64,000 nucleotides of DNA, from contig JFBG01000011.1 in the NCBI GenBank assembly GCA_000583135.1, forward strand, positions 61,572 through 125,571, given 5' to 3'. The notes beneath the pieces are model-generated. The model worked only from the letters and a program-made list of their open reading frames with translations, did no database searches and had not been told where the DNA came from. Positions 8,366 to 17,354 of the stretch are shown here, one piece after another. The position numbers and the translations under genes were made by a program. The stretch is from Thioalkalivibrio sp. HK1 (GTDB lineage: Bacteria; Pseudomonadota; Gammaproteobacteria; HK1). The stretch's first letter is position 1. Every line of letters starts with the position of its first letter.

Positions 8366-9790
8366 GTGATCGAGCGCAGCGAAGATGCCCCCTCGCCCGA
8401 TCCGCGCTTGGCCTCTTTGCGCGCGCCTTCGTGGTCGCAAGAGGCCGAGCAGGCGGTTCTCGGGGGCTTGATGCTCGATAAGGAGGCGTTGGATCGCATC
8501 GCCTCCGTGATCGAAACGAAGCATTTTTATCGTTTGGAGCACCAGCATATCTTCGCAGCGGTGCTGGCCTTGGGGGAAAAGGGGCAAGCCTGCGATGCGC
8601 TGACGGTCGTCGAGCGCCTCGATCAAGAGGGCCGGCTGGACGAAGCGGGCGGACAGGATTATCTCTACGGGCTCGTCGACAATACCCCGGGTTCCGCAAA
8701 TATCGTCGCCTATGCCGAGATCGTGCGAGAACGCGCCATCTTGCGCGAACTTGCGCGCGCCGGGACCGATATCGCCGATACCGCCTTGCGCCCCGAGGGT
8801 CGAGAGCCCGCCGAAATTCTCGACGATGCGGAGCGAAAGATCCTCGAGATCGGCAGGCAAGGGGGCAAGGACGAATTCGTTCCGATCCACTCCCTGCTGA
8901 CCAAAGCCTTCGAGCGTATCAGCGAACTCAATCGCAGCGGGTCCACCTTGACCGGCATCTCGACCGGCTTTCAGGATCTGGATCAAAAAACCGCGGGGTT
9001 GCAGGCCGGCGATCTGATCATCGTCGCCGGTCGTCCGTCGATGGGCAAGACCTCCTTTGCGATGAATATGGTCGAGGATGCGGCCATCAAAGGCGAGAAA
9101 ACGGTGGCGGTTTTCAGCATGGAGATGCCCGCCGAGCAACTCACCATGCGGATGCTCTCTTCGCTGGGAAGGATCGATCAACAAAAGGTACGCACCGGTC
9201 GTCTTGACAGCGACGATTGGCCGCGGTTGACCGCCCAGCTGACCCTATTGGAAAAGACCCGCATTTACATGGTCGACGATCCGGCCATGACTCCGAACGA
9301 TATTAGGGCTCGCTGTCGACGTTTGCAGCGCGAGCAAGGGCTCGAATTGGTCGTGGTGGACTATCTGCAGCTGATGCATGTGCCGGGCTCTCGCGAGAAT
9401 CGTGCCACCGAGATCTCCGAGATCTCGCGCTCCCTCAAATCCTTGGCGAAAGAGTTGATGGTACCGGTGGTTGCCCTTTCGCAGCTCAATCGCGGCTTGG
9501 AGCAGCGCACCGACAAAAGGCCGGTGATGTCCGACCTGCGCGAGTCGGGAGCGATCGAACAAGATGCGGATCTGATCCTCTTCATCTATCGAGATGAGGT
9601 CTACAACGAGAACAGCGACGACAAGGGCAAGGCGGAGATCATCATCGGCAAGCAAAGAAACGGCCCCATCGGGCGGGTCGATCTGGCTTTTTTGAGTCAG
9701 TACACTCGATTCGAAAACTACGCTCGGGATGATTATTCCAGATCCGACTACAAGGAAGTGGCTTACTCGGATTCCGATATCCAGGATTGA
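8366..9790 (+). CDS. dnaB: Replicative DNA helicase DnaB
   Basis: Hexameric 5'-3' helicase that drives the replication fork and recruits primase. The 474-residue product has the N-terminal collar domain (SQEAEQAVLGGLMLD from about residue 24) and a linker. The RecA-like core begins near residue 195 (LTGISTGFQDLDQKTAGL). Walker A is GRPSMGKTS at 222-230 and Walker B lies in LVVVDYLQLM. The DnaB motifs EISRSLKSLAKEL, VALSQLNRGLE and the arginine-finger region RESGAIEQDADLILFIYRDE follow. No intein is present. The start is GTG at 8366 with little Shine-Dalgarno signal; no ATG alternative preserves the N-terminal domain. Alanine racemase, often next in this block, is absent here. Confidence 0.96.
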   Translation: MIERSEDAPSPDPRLASLRAPSWSQEAEQAVLGGLMLDKEALDRIASVIETKHFYRLEHQHIFAAVLALGEKGQACDALTVVERLDQEGRLDEAGGQDYLYGLVDNTPGSANIVAYAEIVRERAILRELARAGTDIADTALRPEGREPAEILDDAERKILEIGRQGGKDEFVPIHSLLTKAFERISELNRSGSTLTGISTGFQDLDQKTAGLQAGDLIIVAGRPSMGKTSFAMNMVEDAAIKGEKTVAVFSMEMPAEQLTMRMLSSLGRIDQQKVRTGRLDSDDWPRLTAQLTLLEKTRIYMVDDPAMTPNDIRARCRRLQREQGLELVVVDYLQLMHVPGSRENRATEISEISRSLKSLAKELMVPVVALSQLNRGLEQRTDKRPVMSDLRESGAIEQDADLILFIYRDEVYNENSDDKGKAEIIIGKQRNGPIGRVDLAFLSQYTRFENYARDDYSRSDYKEVAYSDSDIQD

Positions 9791-9971
9791 CGATCCATCG
9801 GTCGGCATCGATCGGCGTCGATCGAGTTGGATCCGTCTCGCCCCTCGCCCCATCGTTTTTTCGCGAATTGGCCGCTTTCGATATCCATACCAAGGCATCG
9901 ATCGCCGCCTGCTTCGACGAAGCCGAAAAAAACGCCATGGTGTGATATCCGCAGGCATCGGGAACGAGCCC

Positions 9972-10016
9972 GTCGATGAATCGATCGTCGATGAATCGAT
10001 CGTCAATGAATCGATC
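9972..10016. repeat. 15-bp tandem repeat, three copies
   Basis: GTCGATGAATCGATC occurs at 9972-9986 and 9987-10001, with a third copy differing at one base (GTCAATGAATCGATC) at 10002-10016. It lies in the gap between the convergent dnaB and APS kinase genes, just beyond the latter's stop. Unit length is a multiple of three but the repeat is not in a credible gene. It looks like slippage-prone intergenic sequence. Confidence 0.8.
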
Positions 10017-10031
10017 CCATCTAAAAAGCGC

Positions 10032-11870
10032 CTATCGAGGATATTCGCCTCGATGCCGGCTCGGCGAGCCGATGAATCCCTTTTCGTTGAGATAGCGAAA
10101 AATTTCCCGTACCGCTTCGCCGGGATCGGTGTCGGTGGTGTCGATGCGGATCTCAGGGGTTTTTGGTGCTTCGTAAGGATCGCTGATCCCGGTGAATTCC
10201 GGTATCAGGCCTTTGCGGGCTCGCACATAGAGCCCCTTGGGGTCTCGGGATTCGCAGACGGATAAAGGGGTGCAGACGTGGATTTCGATCATGGCCCCGA
10301 AGGCTTCGATCATCTCCCGTACATCCCGGCGGGTATCGGCGTAGGGGGCGATGGGAGCGCATATCGCGATGCCCCCGTTCTTGGTGATCTCGCCTGCGAC
10401 GAAGCCGATGCGTCGGATATTGATATCCCGATGGGCCTTTGAAAATCCGAGCTCGCTCGAGAGATGGCGGCGCACGACATCGCCGTCGAGCAGGCTGACC
10501 GGTCGCTCTTCCTCCTCGATCAAACGGCCGTAGATGATCCTCGCCAAGGTGGATTTTCCCGAGCCCGAAAGCCCGGTGAAAAAGAGTGTGAATCCCTGCT
10601 TGTGCGGCGGGGGGAAGGCCTTGCGCAGATCATCGATGACCTCGGGCCAGGAATACCAGTGGGGTATCGTCGAACCCCGAGCGAGGCGGGTTTCGCATTC
10701 GGCATCGCTGAGCATGAGGATCTCGGGCGATTCGAAGTCATCGCTCGCCGCTTCGAGGTGCCGCTCCTTCCCCGCGCTCGTTTCCGATCGATCGCCGTTT
10801 GCATCCCCGTTGCCGGTGCCGCTCGGGGGAAGGCGGACGAAGCGCTGTCGACTCGGAGCCCAAGCCATTCGCTCGCCGGGGATGATCGCGATTCCCAGCT
10901 CTTCCTCGTATCGAAGGGCCAATTCCAAGGCCGCCCACGGCGGATAGATGCTTCGCTCTGGATGATCCCGGTCTTGCCCGGTGGGGCTCGCATGGTCGGT
11001 CTCGACGATCAATCCGGTACAGCCATAGTTGCGGCGGATCAGCGCATGCCATAGCGCCTCTTTGGGACCGGCGGTATATGTCGCCAAGGGTAGCAGCGAA
11101 AGCAATGCGGATCGTGGCGGATAGTGTCGCAGGACGCTCCGGTAACTGCGCATTCGGGAGAGATGGCGCAGACCCGGAATCGTGGTTTCGGTGATGACGG
11201 GGTGGATCAGCAATCGCGCATCGGCCGCTTGCGCGGCTTCGAGGGTCATGGCCCGCTCCGCCTTGTGGATGGGGCGAGCGGTATGAAAGGCGACGATCCG
11301 CTGCCACCCGAGTTCGACGAAGCGGCGGCGAAGGCTCTTCGGGGTGTGGCGCAGATCCAGATAGTCATAGCGCTGCGGGAGGTGCAGGCCGCGCACCCTT
11401 CCGCCGATCCGGAACTCCCCGACGCTTTCTTCGAGCCGCCGCACCCCCGGATGATCCTCGGAGGCGGTGCCGTAGATCCCTTGCGCCTCTCGTCGTTTGT
11501 CGGCGCGCCATCGTTCGCTGACCTCGAGCACCGCCAACGCCAGCCCTTCCGGATCCTGCAAGGCGATCTTCGCCCCGGGCTCGATGGTCGAGGCGGTCTT
11601 GGCGTCGACATCCAAGGTCAGCGGCATCGGCCATAGACTCCCGTCGGCAAGGCGCATCGATTCGAGGACGCCATGCCAATTCTCTTGGTCCATGAAGCCA
11701 TCCAAGGGGGTGAAGGCCCCGCTCAGCAATAGCTCGAGATCGTCCATTTGAGACATCGAAAGGACGATCGCGGGTAATCTTGCGATCTCTTGGCGCAGGG
11801 ATTTCGCCTCGTCATCGTCGACGAGCAAGGGGCGCAAGGGAAAAGGAGATGAATCGCAGCGAGGCGGCAT
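10032..11870 (-). CDS. cysC: Two-domain adenylylsulfate (APS) kinase with degenerate ATP sulfurylase domain
   Basis: The C-terminal domain phosphorylates APS to PAPS in sulfate activation. Its P-loop is GLSGSGKS (433-440), followed by LLDGDVVRRHLSSELGFS, INIRRIGFVAGEI and APYADTRRDVRE, all typical of CysC. The N-terminal 400 residues have the ATP sulfurylase fold order, but the catalytic signatures are altered. The usual QTRNPxHRAHE is read as HTARPIHKAER (196-206), and GRDHAGP as ETDHASP (290-296). A two-domain APS kinase from Thiobacillus denitrificans with an inactive sulfurylase-like domain has been structurally described, and this protein probably belongs to that class. So PAPS formation is likely, ATP sulfurylase activity unlikely. 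A low-complexity linker (GTGNGDANGDRS) lies near 351. No cysD/N, cysH or sat is nearby. The start ATG has a weak RBS. Confidence 0.88.
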   Translation of the reverse strand: MPPRCDSSPFPLRPLLVDDDEAKSLRQEIARLPAIVLSMSQMDDLELLLSGAFTPLDGFMDQENWHGVLESMRLADGSLWPMPLTLDVDAKTASTIEPGAKIALQDPEGLALAVLEVSERWRADKRREAQGIYGTASEDHPGVRRLEESVGEFRIGGRVRGLHLPQRYDYLDLRHTPKSLRRRFVELGWQRIVAFHTARPIHKAERAMTLEAAQAADARLLIHPVITETTIPGLRHLSRMRSYRSVLRHYPPRSALLSLLPLATYTAGPKEALWHALIRRNYGCTGLIVETDHASPTGQDRDHPERSIYPPWAALELALRYEEELGIAIIPGERMAWAPSRQRFVRLPPSGTGNGDANGDRSETSAGKERHLEAASDDFESPEILMLSDAECETRLARGSTIPHWYSWPEVIDDLRKAFPPPHKQGFTLFFTGLSGSGKSTLARIIYGRLIEEEERPVSLLDGDVVRRHLSSELGFSKAHRDINIRRIGFVAGEITKNGGIAICAPIAPYADTRRDVREMIEAFGAMIEIHVCTPLSVCESRDPKGLYVRARKGLIPEFTGISDPYEAPKTPEIRIDTTDTDPGEAVREIFRYLNEKGFIGSPSRHRGEYPR

Positions 11871-12212
11871 GGCGGGGGTCGGACCTTTTATGGTTGTTCG
11901 CTTCGACGGGAATCGACGGGTGAATCGACGAAGGGATCGATAAGGAGTCGATCATCGATCGGGATCCTTTTCCGCTCGATCTCTTCCAAGGCCGAAGGGC
12001 GGTGCCCCGGATTATCATCTTGAAATCCATCGCAGATCCCATCGATACGAGGCGATCTCGAAGGATCCCCGCCGCCGATTTTAAACAAGCGGGCATCGAA
12101 GCGGTGCATCGGGAGCGCCGGGGTATCGCTCGATGCTTTGTTCATCTCGACCCATCGACCACCGACCACCGGGCAACGCTTGCGGGATCCTCATCGGGAA
12201 TCATCATCGGAT
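11871..12212. other. Divergent intergenic region between APS kinase and radA
   Basis: 342 bases that must contain promoters for the two divergent genes. Short frames here lack RBS and recognisable motifs. The sequence is TCGA-rich (for example TTCGACGGGAATCGACGG). No operator-like palindrome or consensus promoter could be assigned with confidence. Confidence 0.4.
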
Positions 12213-13562
12213 ATGGCGAAACAGCGCAACATCTATATCTGCACCCAATGCGGCGCCGGTTCGAGGCAATGGCATGGGCAGTGCCCCGATTGCGGGGCTT
12301 GGAACTCCCTCGAGCTCGAAATCGATCGCGGATCCCGATCCCGTTCGCACCTCGCTCGCCCCGTTGCGCGCCCGGTTACGGCGGCGAGCGTGGATATATC
12401 CCCCGAGACCCGGATCGAAACCCGCATCGATGAGCTCGATCGGGTGCTGGGCGGCGGACTGGTTCCCGGCGGGGTGGTGTTGATCGGCGGCGAGCCCGGT
12501 ATCGGCAAGTCCACCTTGCTCTTGCAAGCCTTGGCCGGGCTATCTTGCGAGACCGAGCGGCAGGTGCTCTATGTCAGCGGGGAGGAGTCGATTCGCCAAG
12601 TGGCCCTTCGCGCTCGTCGGCTGGGGGTGGCCGCGGATCGGGTGCGCTTGCTGGCCGAGACCCGAGCGGAGACGATCCTCGATCTTTTGAGCGTAGAGCG
12701 TCCTCGAATCGTGGTCATCGATTCCATCCAGACCATCTTCACCGAGGAGTTGCCCTCCGCCCCCGGAAGCGTCTCCCAAGTGAGAGAATGCGCCGCCAGA
12801 CTGGCCCGTCAAGCCAAGGACGATGAGATGGTGACTTTTCTCGTCGGGCATGTCACCAAGGACGGGGCGTTGGCCGGACCCAGGGTCTTGGAGCATCTGG
12901 TCGATACCGTTCTTTATTTCGAAAGCGAGGCCGAGCGCCGGTTTCGGGTGATTCGGGCGGTCAAGAATCGCTTCGGGGCCGCCAACGAGATCGGATTGTT
13001 CGCGATGACCGATACCGGCCTCAAAGGCGTGCGCAATCCATCGGCGATCTTCCTCGCCCGCGGCGAGGAGGAGGTGGCTGGCAGCGTGGTGGCGGTGATC
13101 CGCGAGGGCACGCGTCCCCTCTTGGTCGAACTGCAAGCTTTGGCCGACGAGTCCTTCGGCCCGCCCCGTCGATTCGCCACCGGATTCGATCAGTCGCGGT
13201 TGAATCTGCTGCTCGCGGTGCTTCACCGTCATGCCGGAATATCCACCCACGGATTGGATATCTACGCCAATGTCGCCGGCGGAGTGCGTATCAGCGAGAC
13301 CGGTGCGGATCTGGCGCTGCTGGCCGCGGTCCGCTCCAGCGTGCGCGAGCGATCGGTGGATCGCCGCACGGTGGTTTTCGGAGAGGTGGGTTTGGCGGGA
13401 GAGATCCGGCCCGTTCCCGGGGGCGAGGAGCGTTTGCGCGAAGCGGCCAAACACGGATTCACCAAGGCGCTGGTACCCGCGGCCAATATCCCGAGGCACC
13501 CTCCGAAGAGCATCGAGGTCATCGCCGTCAAACGCATCGAATCGGCCCTCGATCACCTTTGA
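12213..13562 (+). CDS. radA: DNA repair protein RadA (Sms)
   Basis: RecA-related, DnaB-like ATPase that promotes branch migration and processing of recombination intermediates. From ATG 12213 the 449-residue protein starts MAKQRNIYICTQCGAGS. A four-cysteine zinc finger uses Cys10, 13, 24 and 27. Then come Walker A (GGEPGIGKSTLLLQAL), the RadA-specific KNRFG motif (AVKNRFGAANEIGLF) and a C-terminal Lon-protease-like domain (LNLLLAVLHRHAGIS onward, VFGEVGLAGEIRPV). Length and order match the family. The frame is open 75 bases further upstream, but the zinc-finger N-terminus fixes the start. It is convergent with corB. Confidence 0.96.
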   Translation: MAKQRNIYICTQCGAGSRQWHGQCPDCGAWNSLELEIDRGSRSRSHLARPVARPVTAASVDISPETRIETRIDELDRVLGGGLVPGGVVLIGGEPGIGKSTLLLQALAGLSCETERQVLYVSGEESIRQVALRARRLGVAADRVRLLAETRAETILDLLSVERPRIVVIDSIQTIFTEELPSAPGSVSQVRECAARLARQAKDDEMVTFLVGHVTKDGALAGPRVLEHLVDTVLYFESEAERRFRVIRAVKNRFGAANEIGLFAMTDTGLKGVRNPSAIFLARGEEEVAGSVVAVIREGTRPLLVELQALADESFGPPRRFATGFDQSRLNLLLAVLHRHAGISTHGLDIYANVAGGVRISETGADLALLAAVRSSVRERSVDRRTVVFGEVGLAGEIRPVPGGEERLREAAKHGFTKALVPAANIPRHPPKSIEVIAVKRIESALDHL

Positions 13563-13693
13563 GCCATCGGATCTTTCGGGTTTGCACGGTGAGCGCTTGA
13601 CAGGGCGGTTTTGCAAAGGGGATCGGAAGGGCCCGGCGGCTCGGCGTCGGGCAGGGGGATTCGAAAGGTTCTCCTTGGAAGACGGATGGGCGA

Positions 13694-14968
13694 TCAGGTG
13701 CCTTCGACGGCTTCGGGCTTTTGTCTCCGTGCAGGATTGATACGGGCCAAGCGCACCCCTTTGCTCGTGGTTTTGATGATATCGAAGGGGTAGCCTGCGA
13801 TCATGATGCTGGTGCCGGGCTCGGGAATGGTTTCGAGGTGCTCGAGCAACAGGCCGTTGACGGTCTTGGGCCCGTCGGTGGGGAGCTCCCATTGCATCTC
13901 GCGGTTGATATCCCGGAGATTGGCGAGTCCGTCGACGAGATAGGAGCCATCGGCTTCCACCCTCACATCCTTCATGGGATCGGTGGAAAATTCCCCGACG
14001 ATCTCTTCCAACAGATCTTCGATGGTGAGCAGGCCCTCGATATCGCCGAGCTCGTCGACGATGAGCCATAGATGATTGCGCGATCTCTGGAAGTTGCGCA
14101 GCTGCACCCCCAAAGGAGTGCCCACGGGGGCGAAAGAGGCTTCATTTGCTCGCTCTTCCAGCCATGCGGGCAGGCTATCGTCATTCGGTGCGGCAATCGC
14201 TCTTTTGATATGCAACACCCCGAAGATCTCGTTGATATTCCCTCGATAAAGGGGGATGCGGGTGTGTTCGGCTTGGTGAATTTTCTCCAATATCTCCGGC
14301 GGAGATTCATCGAGATCGATCGCCTCGATCTCGTCGCGCGGGATCATGATATCGTCGACCGCCATCTTTTCGAGATCCAAAATGCCGATCAGCATCTGTT
14401 TATGACTGAGCGGGATCAGCGCTCCCGCCTCGCTGACGAGGGTGCGCAGCTCATCGCGACTTAGGGTATCTCGATCCGAACCGTGGATCTTGATCCGAAG
14501 CAGCCATAACAATCCGTTGGCCATCATGGCGATGGCAATCACCAACGGACGAAAGATCGCCATCAAGACGGTCAACACCCAAGCCGCAGGGAAGGCGATC
14601 CTCTCCGGATGCAGGGCGGCGAGGGTTTTCGGGGCGACCTCGGCAAAGATCAAGATGACCAAGGTCAGCAGCCCGGCGGCCAATGCGACCCCCGCTTCGC
14701 CGAGAGTGCGCAGCGCGATCAAGGTCGCCAGCGAAGCGGCGGCGATATTGACGAGGTTGTTGCCGAGGAGGATCAGTCCGAGCAGCCGATCCGGTTGCTC
14801 GAGCAGTTCGCTCGCCTTTATCGCCCCCCGATGCCCTTTCTGCGCCAAATGGCGTAGACGGTAGCGACTTAAGGCCATCATGCTGGTTTCCGAGCTCGAG
14901 AAAAACCCCGAGATCAAGATCAAAAGGATGAGAATACCGAACAGTATTCCAAGAGGAACTTGGCTCAA
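13694..14968 (-). CDS. corB: CorB-like CNNM/HlyC-CorC family transporter with CBS domains
   Basis: Membrane protein of the CNNM/CorB family linked to Mg2+ (and Co2+) transport. An N-terminal DUF21 region with membrane helices starts VPLGILFGILILLILISG and contains the SSETSMMALSRYRLRHLAQ motif, a close match to E. coli CorB. Then come GLILLGNNLVNI, a CBS pair (MIPRDEIEAIDLDE; LYRGNINEIFGVLHIK; LWLIVDELGDIEGLLTIED) and a C-terminal CorC_HlyC domain (DGLANLRDINREMQWELP). The frame is open to an ATG at 15094, but that gives about 42 extra unconserved residues. TTG at 14968, preceded by GAGGG nine bases upstream, matches family length and is preferred. In many gammaproteobacteria corB adjoins ypjD, also true here with one small gene between. 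Confidence 0.88.
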   Translation of the reverse strand: MSQVPLGILFGILILLILISGFFSSSETSMMALSRYRLRHLAQKGHRGAIKASELLEQPDRLLGLILLGNNLVNIAAASLATLIALRTLGEAGVALAAGLLTLVILIFAEVAPKTLAALHPERIAFPAAWVLTVLMAIFRPLVIAIAMMANGLLWLLRIKIHGSDRDTLSRDELRTLVSEAGALIPLSHKQMLIGILDLEKMAVDDIMIPRDEIEAIDLDESPPEILEKIHQAEHTRIPLYRGNINEIFGVLHIKRAIAAPNDDSLPAWLEERANEASFAPVGTPLGVQLRNFQRSRNHLWLIVDELGDIEGLLTIEDLLEEIVGEFSTDPMKDVRVEADGSYLVDGLANLRDINREMQWELPTDGPKTVNGLLLEHLETIPEPGTSIMIAGYPFDIIKTTSKGVRLARINPARRQKPEAVEGT

Positions 14969-15241
14969 ACGAAGTGGACCCTCATGCGTGGATTCTTTTC
15001 GATGGCCCGATATCCCTCGGGCCGAGATTCCCCGAAGGATATCGAGCGATTTTCGAATCCGTCTTCGAAATCGAGCGAGCGGATATTCGCGCACATCGAG
15101 CTCGGGCGATGAATTCGATTCCCTCGCCCTCGAGTCGATATCCTTGTCGATGGACGATGCAAGACCGTGCCGAGCATCGACGATATCGGCATCCGATGCC
15201 TTGCAAGAAGCGACGAGCGCAAGCGATCATCGGATCCATCG

Positions 15242-15547
15242 TCAGATATCGGTATCCGACGGTCTGAAATCGATGTAGATATTTCTTTCCTCCCCCTTTT
15301 CCTTGGCGACCTTGCCCACCCTTGAAATGAATCCGAATTTCGTCATGAAATCCAAATCGTCGAAGACGCCCTCGAAGGTCAGCCGGATCAATATATCGAC
15401 CGCATCCATGTCTTGATCCGCATAGTATTCCTGCTGGTACATATCCTCGACCGAGAGCTTCAATATTTTCAAATCGCTGTAGTTGTTCTTGTTGACCTCA
15501 TGAACGATTTCTTCGACATCATCGAAAGACAGAACCTTGTTTTTCAT
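15242..15547 (-). CDS. Small acidic protein of unknown function
   Basis: A 101-residue protein that I do not recognise. It is a credible gene because a near-perfect Shine-Dalgarno (GAGGAGG) lies five bases before the ATG and the composition is unlike random frames: rich in Asp, Glu, Val and Tyr with few Arg. The sequence (MKNKVLSFDDVEEIVHEVNK, later MDAVDILIRLTFEGVFDDL, ending FRPSDTDI) predicts alternating helices and strands, no signal peptide and no membrane segment. It looks like a compact cytoplasmic protein. It is co-oriented with corB (273 bases downstream) and ypjD (576 bases upstream), but both gaps are long, so it may have its own promoter. Its lower GC content compared with its neighbours could indicate acquisition. 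No function is assigned. Confidence 0.7.
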   Translation of the reverse strand: MKNKVLSFDDVEEIVHEVNKNNYSDLKILKLSVEDMYQQEYYADQDMDAVDILIRLTFEGVFDDLDFMTKFGFISRVGKVAKEKGEERNIYIDFRPSDTDI

Positions 15548-16122
15548 ATCGACCTCCTCGGTTGTCGTTGATCTGCGATCCTTAGCCGGAATTTCGAAAG
15601 CGGAGTCGATGCTCGCTCGATCGGAATCGAGGAACGCTCTTTCGTGAGGGCATCGAGAGCCTCGGCGAGATTTTCGGATTCGCTCGGCGAAGGGGGTTCG
15701 GATGTAAGGTGGAGGGTTCGAGCCGGATAGGGCGCCGAATACGATATCGGGCGGCTTCGATCCGCACCGGTGGATATCGATGCCGCGCATCGCAGGGCGC
15801 ACCTGCGCGGACAAAAGGCAAGGCCGCCTTGCGCCCCCGCCGAGGAGATATTCGCTGAAAGAGGCGAAGGCAAGGAGCGGATATCGGAATGCTCGCACAA
15901 TTTCAAATTTGCGCTCTCCTAGTGTCGATATTCATCGAGGCTCGAGATTCGACGGGTGATTTGCCAATTCATCGAAAACTTGGATCTCCTTTTAATGAGT
16001 ATCGAGCCGAATGTCAAGATCCAAGGAGAGTTAAGGATGCGCGTATCTCGAGGATCGAGGCCCTTCGAGGCCATTCGACTCCATGAGCGAACCCTCGAAG
16101 GAAACCTTTCCAAAGGCCGAGA
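15548..16122. other. Intergenic region upstream of the small acidic gene
   Basis: 575 bases between the small unknown gene and ypjD, both on the minus strand. Several short frames exist but none has an RBS or recognisable motif. The AT-richer stretch around 15890-16030 (for example CTCCTTTTAATGAG) is a candidate promoter zone for the small gene. No repeats or terminator-like hairpins were found. Confidence 0.4.
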
Positions 16123-16968
16123 TCAAGCCGGATACCAGCGTCGATCCAGCAGCACTTCGAGGATCAAACGGCTACCGAAATAGGCGATCGCAAGGGCCAC
16201 GAAGCCGAAGAGGCACCAGCGTACCGCCTGCTGCCCCCGCCAGCCGTATCGTCGGCGTCCCCAAAGCAAGGTGCCGAAGATCGCCCAGGCCAAGCATGAG
16301 AGCGCCGTTTTATGGACCAAATGTTGTTCCAAGATATCCTCGATGAACATCAACCCGCTGATAAGACTCAGGCTCAGCAGGAAAAAACCCAACCCCACCC
16401 ACTGGAAGAGCCAGCGCTCTTGGGTTTCCAAAGAAGCGAAGGAGCTCAAAGCCGCGCTCGGTCGATGATTGCGGATACGGAATTCCTGCCAAGAGAAGAC
16501 CAAGGCCTGAAAGACGGCGAGCGTCAATATCGCATAGCCTGCCAGAGAAATGGTCGCATGAAGATGGATCGTCGTTTCGCTCAAGGTCACCGCCGGGGGC
16601 GAGGTCCATATCACGGGTACGAGGGGGGCGAAGGAAGTCAGCGAGAGCACCAACATCCCCGCCCCCTGATCCATCCATCGCAGGTCGGCGGCGATGACGA
16701 ACATGGCGATGGTGATCAAGCCCGCCAGCGAGAGGGTGATCGCAAGATCGGGAGCGAAGGGATCCGGCCCGACGAAGAGCGAGGGCCAAAGGGCAATGGC
16801 GTGCGAAACGATGCCGCCCAAGGCGACCCGGCGGGCGAGCCGATCATGGGGCACCGCCGAACCGTCGCTGTCGTCGGGGACGCTCGCAATCCCTTGGGCG
16901 ATGCGAACGGCCGCCACCAGATAGGCGAGGGTGGCGACGAAGGCGAAAAAAGAGGTGGTCGATATCAT
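16123..16968 (-). CDS. ypjD: YpjD-like inner membrane protein (CcsA/cytochrome c assembly fold)
   Basis: Polytopic membrane protein of the CcsA/CcmC-related family that in gammaproteobacteria accompanies CorB. The 281-residue product begins MISTTSFFAFVATLAYLVAA. It shows about eight hydrophobic segments, including ITLSLAGLITIAMFVIAADL, LVLSLTSFAPLVPVIW, LSLISGLMFIEDI and CLFGFVALAIAYFGS. The TTIHLHATISLAGYAILTLA stretch corresponds to the histidine-containing core motif of the family, and HLVHKTALSCLAWAIFG supplies another conserved His. E. coli YpjD is of similar size. The exact function is unsettled; links to Mg2+ homeostasis or heme handling have been suggested. The reading frame extends upstream to 17100 but those residues are not family-like, so ATG 16968 was chosen despite a weak RBS. 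Confidence 0.85.
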   Translation of the reverse strand: MISTTSFFAFVATLAYLVAAVRIAQGIASVPDDSDGSAVPHDRLARRVALGGIVSHAIALWPSLFVGPDPFAPDLAITLSLAGLITIAMFVIAADLRWMDQGAGMLVLSLTSFAPLVPVIWTSPPAVTLSETTIHLHATISLAGYAILTLAVFQALVFSWQEFRIRNHRPSAALSSFASLETQERWLFQWVGLGFFLLSLSLISGLMFIEDILEQHLVHKTALSCLAWAIFGTLLWGRRRYGWRGQQAVRWCLFGFVALAIAYFGSRLILEVLLDRRWYPA

Positions 16969-17354
16969 CGGGGTCGATGCCGATTCTTCATCCTTCGAAC
17001 GAGGGCGGATATGCGTCGGGGAAATGCGATGGTGCAATATACGGCACTTTCCAAGCAAGGATATTGCGCCGATCGATCCCTCGCCGGATGCTTCCGCCAA
17101 GCCATGCGCCTTTTACCTGCGATCGACGGCGAGAACGGAGCATCGAAAAACGCACCCCGCCCCGGTCGATGAGCAGCGGTATCGTCGGCGAGCCCTCTCG
17201 GTGTCGATGCCGAAGCGGATGCAAGATATCGGATTGATAAGTACCATATCCCGATACTCGGTTGAGCCCCGCTGCCTCGCTCGATCCATCGATACCGTTT
17301 TTTGCACCCTTGTTCGGTGTCGACCGACAAACCGACCGACAAAGAGGATTTGAA
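16969..17354. other. Divergent intergenic region ypjD / phaR
   Basis: 386 bases between divergent genes. In many gammaproteobacteria ffh lies opposite ypjD, but here phaR does. No hairpin, repeat or clear promoter hexamers were identified. The only firm signal is an AGAGGA ribosome binding site at the right end for phaR. Confidence 0.4.
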
